A stretch of 64,000 nt of DNA from CAVRAW01 sp963716135 (lineage in GTDB: Bacteria; Planctomycetota; Planctomycetia; Pirellulales; JADZDJ01). The stretch lies in the NCBI GenBank assembly GCA_963716135.1, contig OY970289.1, positions 3,534,001 through 3,598,000 of the forward strand, read 5' to 3'. A program made the position numbers and the translations under genes. This document shows, in pieces, positions 61,581 to 64,000 of this stretch. The notes below the pieces were generated by a model, which was not told where the DNA came from, made no database searches, and saw only the letters and a list, made by a program, of their open reading frames with translations. The number at the start of each line of letters is the position of its first letter. Position 1 is the stretch's first letter.

Positions 61581-62542
61581 TCACTTGATTCCACACGCTT
61601 TCTGCGCCGGGCCAGCACTTCGGCGGCTTTTTTGCGGGCGCGGCCGGCGCCGTCGGCGAGGATGGCTCGAATTTTATCGGGGCTGGCGGCGAATTCGGCG
61701 CGGCGAGCGCGGGGCTCGGCGAAGAATTTTTCGGCGGCATCGGCCAGGGCTTTTTTCACTTCACCGTAGCCGAAGCCGCCGCGGCGGTAGAGGGCGGCCA
61801 TTTCGTCGCGCTCGTGCGGCGTCGCCACGAGCGAGAACAACTGAAATAGATGGTCTTGATCCGGCTCTTTGGCCTGTTCCATGGGGCGCGAGTCGGTGAC
61901 GATGCGCATGATCTTCTTGCGCTGGGCCTTGGGATCGTCGAACACTTCCAGCGTGTTGTTGTAGCTTTTCGACATCTTTTCGCCGTCGAGGCCGGGAACT
62001 TTCGCTGTTTGCTCGAGCACCTTGGCCTTGGGCATGATGAATGTCTGGCCGAAGTGATGATTGAAACTGGCGGCCAGGTCGCGGCAGACTTCGATGTGCT
62101 GCACCTGGTCGGCGCCGACCGGCACGGTGTCGGAATCGTAGGCCAGGATGTCGGCGGCCATGAGCACCGGATAGGTGAACAATCCGGCGTCGGCCGGGAG
62201 GCCTTTGGCGATTTTGTCTTTGTAGGCGTGGCAGCGTTCCAGCAGTCCCATTGGAGCGCCGGACATAAGGAGCCAACACAATTGGGTGACTTCGGGCACG
62301 TCGGACTGAACGAACAGGATCGCCTTTTCCGGGTTGAGCCCAAGGGCGAGCAGGTCGATTGCCGCATCGAGCGTGAGCTGCCGCAATTGCTCGGGATCGC
62401 GGATGGTCGTCAGCGCGTGCAGGTTGGCGATGAAGTAGTAGGCGGCGTCTTCATGCTGCAGATCGATGTATTGGCGGATCGCGCCGAAATAATTTCCCCA
62501 GTGGAAGCGGCCGGTCGGTTGAATGCCGGAGAGGACGCGCAT
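61581..62542 (-). CDS. trpS: Tryptophanyl-tRNA synthetase (one frame break near the C-terminus)
   Basis: About 320 residues after repair; class I TrpRS is usually 325-340. The HIGH-type signature is PTGRFHWGNYFGAI and the KMSKS loop is DGEKMSKSYNN. The tryptophan pocket DAGLFTYPVLMAADILAYD is complete. The frame breaks near 61609; adding one G (GGCCCGGGCGCAG) gives the natural ending VLARAQKACGIK and a TGA at 61583. A single-copy essential gene with a break of this kind argues for sequence error. Confidence 0.93.
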
Positions 62543-62670
62543 AGGCGGGGGAGTGAGTGGTGACGGGTGAGTGGTGACGGGTGCAGCTTACACCAGCGGG
62601 GCGCAAAAACAAACGCCGTGCGGCACGGGCCGGCACGGCGTTAAGACAGATTTCGATCGACGTGGTTCGA

Positions 62671-62887
62671 CTACAAAATGCCGCCGTAGGTGCGATACGG
62701 GGTCATGTTGGATGGCATGTCGAGGAACCAGATCCGCTCCCATTCATCGAGCGCTTGGCGCAGGTTTTCCGACGTGAACAGCAATTGCTGCGTTCGGCGC
62801 GGGATCGGCCGAGTACATGGGGATCAGACAACCGATGGAGCTGGACAACATCAGTCCTGCCATCGTTGTCAGCAGTAGCCTGCGCAT
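62671..62887 (-). CDS. Small planctomycete lipoprotein (72 aa, one frame break)
   Basis: MRRLLLTTMAGLMLSSSIGC is a lipoprotein-type signal with a lipobox-like SIGC. After the break near 62800 the frame reads QQLLFTSENLRQALDEWERI, then WFLDMPSNMTPYRTYGGIL, ending at 62671. That tail (WERxWFxDxPSxxTPYR) is one I associate with small planctomycete exported proteins of unknown function. A strong GGAGGAA ribosome site precedes the ATG at 62887. Adding one GC dinucleotide in the CGCGCC run joins both halves. Confidence 0.65.
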
Positions 62888-63224
62888 CGCACAGTTCCTC
62901 CGTGAAAAATCGAGCGCCGCAATCCCTGCAGCTTTCGACAATGCACTGGCCTCTCGGCGTATGCGCGAATGCTCGCGCGACAGCGCCCAGCGGCAATTTG
63001 ACCAACCGATGAGATTTGGGGATAAGCTTCCGCACCAGCGAGCCGAAAGATGAGCCTGGGGCTTGCTGGCGGGGCGTAACGTTACCGATTCTTGGGACTT
63101 GCGCCGAGAGCAACTTGACCGTGCAAGCACTCTGCGGGCGAAGGTTTCACCCCGCGTCTGGGTTGCGGGATGACGTGTTTTGAGTATTGCGGGAGTCGAC
63201 CGATTCCAACGGCGACTTCGACCG
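62888..63224. other. Spacer, no gene seen
   Basis: 337 bases between the HU-type gene and the small lipoprotein, both leftward. It should contain the lipoprotein promoter. No other supported open frame or strong hairpin. Confidence 0.45.
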
Positions 63225-63614
63225 CTAGCTGCCGCCTTGCATGCCGTAAGCCGATGGAGCAGCGGAACTTTGGGCGACTGGCGCCGATCCGCTTGGCGGC
63301 TGCGCTACCTTGGCTCGTGCCTCGGCCGCCTGGCGTTCCAACTGCCGCACCTTTTCTTCCATCTCTTTGCCGGGCTTGAACGTCACTACAAACTTCTCCG
63401 GCACAAAGACTTTCGCGCGAGTGCGCGGGTTGCGAGCCTTGCGGGCTGCCCGCTGCTTAACCTCGAAAACGCCGAAGTTCCGCAGTTCTATGCGGCGCTC
63501 TTCCACAAGAGTTTCGACGATAGCGTCGAAGGTCTTTTGAACAATTTCCTTGGTCTTTAGCTGCGTCAGCCCGATTTCCTCGGAAATGGTTTTGACGATC
63601 TCTTTCTTGGTCAC
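63225..63614 (-). CDS. HU/IHF-family DNA-binding protein with a C-terminal extension
   Basis: 129 residues. The HU fold is complete for about 90 residues (MTKKEIVKTISEEIGLTQLK, RIELRNFGVFEVKQRAARKA, RNPRTRAKVFVPEKFVVTF), followed by a coiled Glu/Lys/Arg helix (EMEEKVRQLERQAAEARAKV) and a Pro/Ser-rich tail. The start is GTG at 63614 with AGGAG upstream. Nucleoid compaction role; homologues often act as heterodimers or homodimers. Confidence 0.93.
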   Translation of the reverse strand: MTKKEIVKTISEEIGLTQLKTKEIVQKTFDAIVETLVEERRIELRNFGVFEVKQRAARKARNPRTRAKVFVPEKFVVTFKPGKEMEEKVRQLERQAAEARAKVAQPPSGSAPVAQSSAAPSAYGMQGGS

Positions 63615-63690
63615 GGCGGCGATCTCCTACGAGCGAGACACAAATTCGAACGGAAATTGGATGCCGTTCGGGCGATCTCTATCACGCTCA

Positions 63691-63719
63691 AGTGTAGGTG
63701 GCATAAGAACTAGTGTCAA
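63691..63719 (-). promoter_or_regulatory. Sigma70-type promoter for the HU-type gene
   Basis: On the minus strand, a perfect TTGACA (63719-63714), a 17-base spacer and TACACT (63696-63691). It gives a leader of about 70 bases before the GTG. The remaining bases 63720-64000 hold no gene that I can support. Confidence 0.6.
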
Positions 63720-64000
63720 GCTCTGTTGTCGCAAGTACAATCCCTGCGACGAGCGTTTTGCCGCCTTTGAGCGTGGCGTATCGGTCGAAATCGACCGGCC
63801 GCGAAACACGCTAACTTCAAATTGCCAAAGAGCTTAGTGCGATGGACGGACGGCAGAAGCGGGCTTGCTACCGTAAGTTGTTGCAAATAAACAACTAACG
63901 ATTTCCATCCCATCGCCGTCGACGATCGCAGCCGAGGCGAAACGGACCGCTTGCGCTAGCACGTTTCATCGGCTAATCACTACTAATCGGCTTCCCAACC

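Noticed and set aside
63615..64000. Gene at the right end
   Set aside because: Short open frames exist but none has a ribosome site or recognisable protein; only the HU-gene promoter is supported.

Overview
The window looks like a chromosomal segment of a planctomycete, probably of the Pirellulales. The evidence is a stand-alone RNA polymerase alpha-C-terminal-domain protein, several cysteine-rich secreted proteins, a PQQ-repeat secreted protein, a tiny lipoprotein with a planctomycete-style tail, very large signal-peptide proteins of no known family, and GC-rich spacers full of short palindromes. This placement is inferred from gene content alone; there is no rRNA or marker alignment.

Layout. 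1-12 kb: a cut UvrD-type helicase, the alpha-CTD protein, a DUF3592/arrestin-like/P-loop trio, a Cys-rich secreted protein, a TMTC-like membrane-TPR protein, PtsI, a PQQ-repeat protein and a CAP-domain protein. 12-16 kb: a TadG/vWA protein, a PlsC-type acyltransferase, a YfcE-type phosphoesterase and a RimI-type acetyltransferase. 16.5-26.6 kb: three tandem giant genes of matching length (about 1145, 1112 and 1156 residues) and architecture (signal peptide, beta-rich exported region, C-terminal membrane segments). 26.8-39.2 kb: a lipid-assembly locus with FabZ, ACP, FabZ and KS in one block, and KS, ACP, two CrtI-like flavoproteins, FabZ and FabI in a second block. A DtxR-type regulator and a Cys-rich protein lie between the blocks, and an OleA-like KAS III with a Uma2-type nuclease follows. 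39.6-44.6 kb: a PuuD-like protein lacking its nucleophile, a methyltransferase, GlgB and a PqiA-like protein. 44.7-59.3 kb: two AT-richer islands (an MBL-fold operon, and a nuclease-like plus BRCT pair), each carrying an identical 1282-bp IS3-family element. Between them lie a dihydroceramide-desaturase-like gene, a PpiD/SurA-like gene and topA. 59.3-64 kb: an NmrA-like gene flanked by direct repeats, then AcpS, a membrane protein, TrpS, a small lipoprotein and an HU-type protein.

How the genes work together: lipid chemistry dominates. The fatty-acid/CrtI locus, the KAS III, PlsC, the desaturase and AcpS (which would load the ACPs) together suggest production of an unusual unsaturated or hydrocarbon-like lipid. 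The gene set recalls the FabF/FabZ/ACP/CrtI-like clusters proposed for ladderane synthesis in anammox planctomycetes, but no radical-SAM gene is visible here.

Quality note. About twelve otherwise well-conserved frames are broken by a net one- or two-base change, all in GGC/GCC or GCGC contexts. I treat them as probable sequence errors and annotate each gene over its full span. No tRNA, rRNA or CRISPR array was found.
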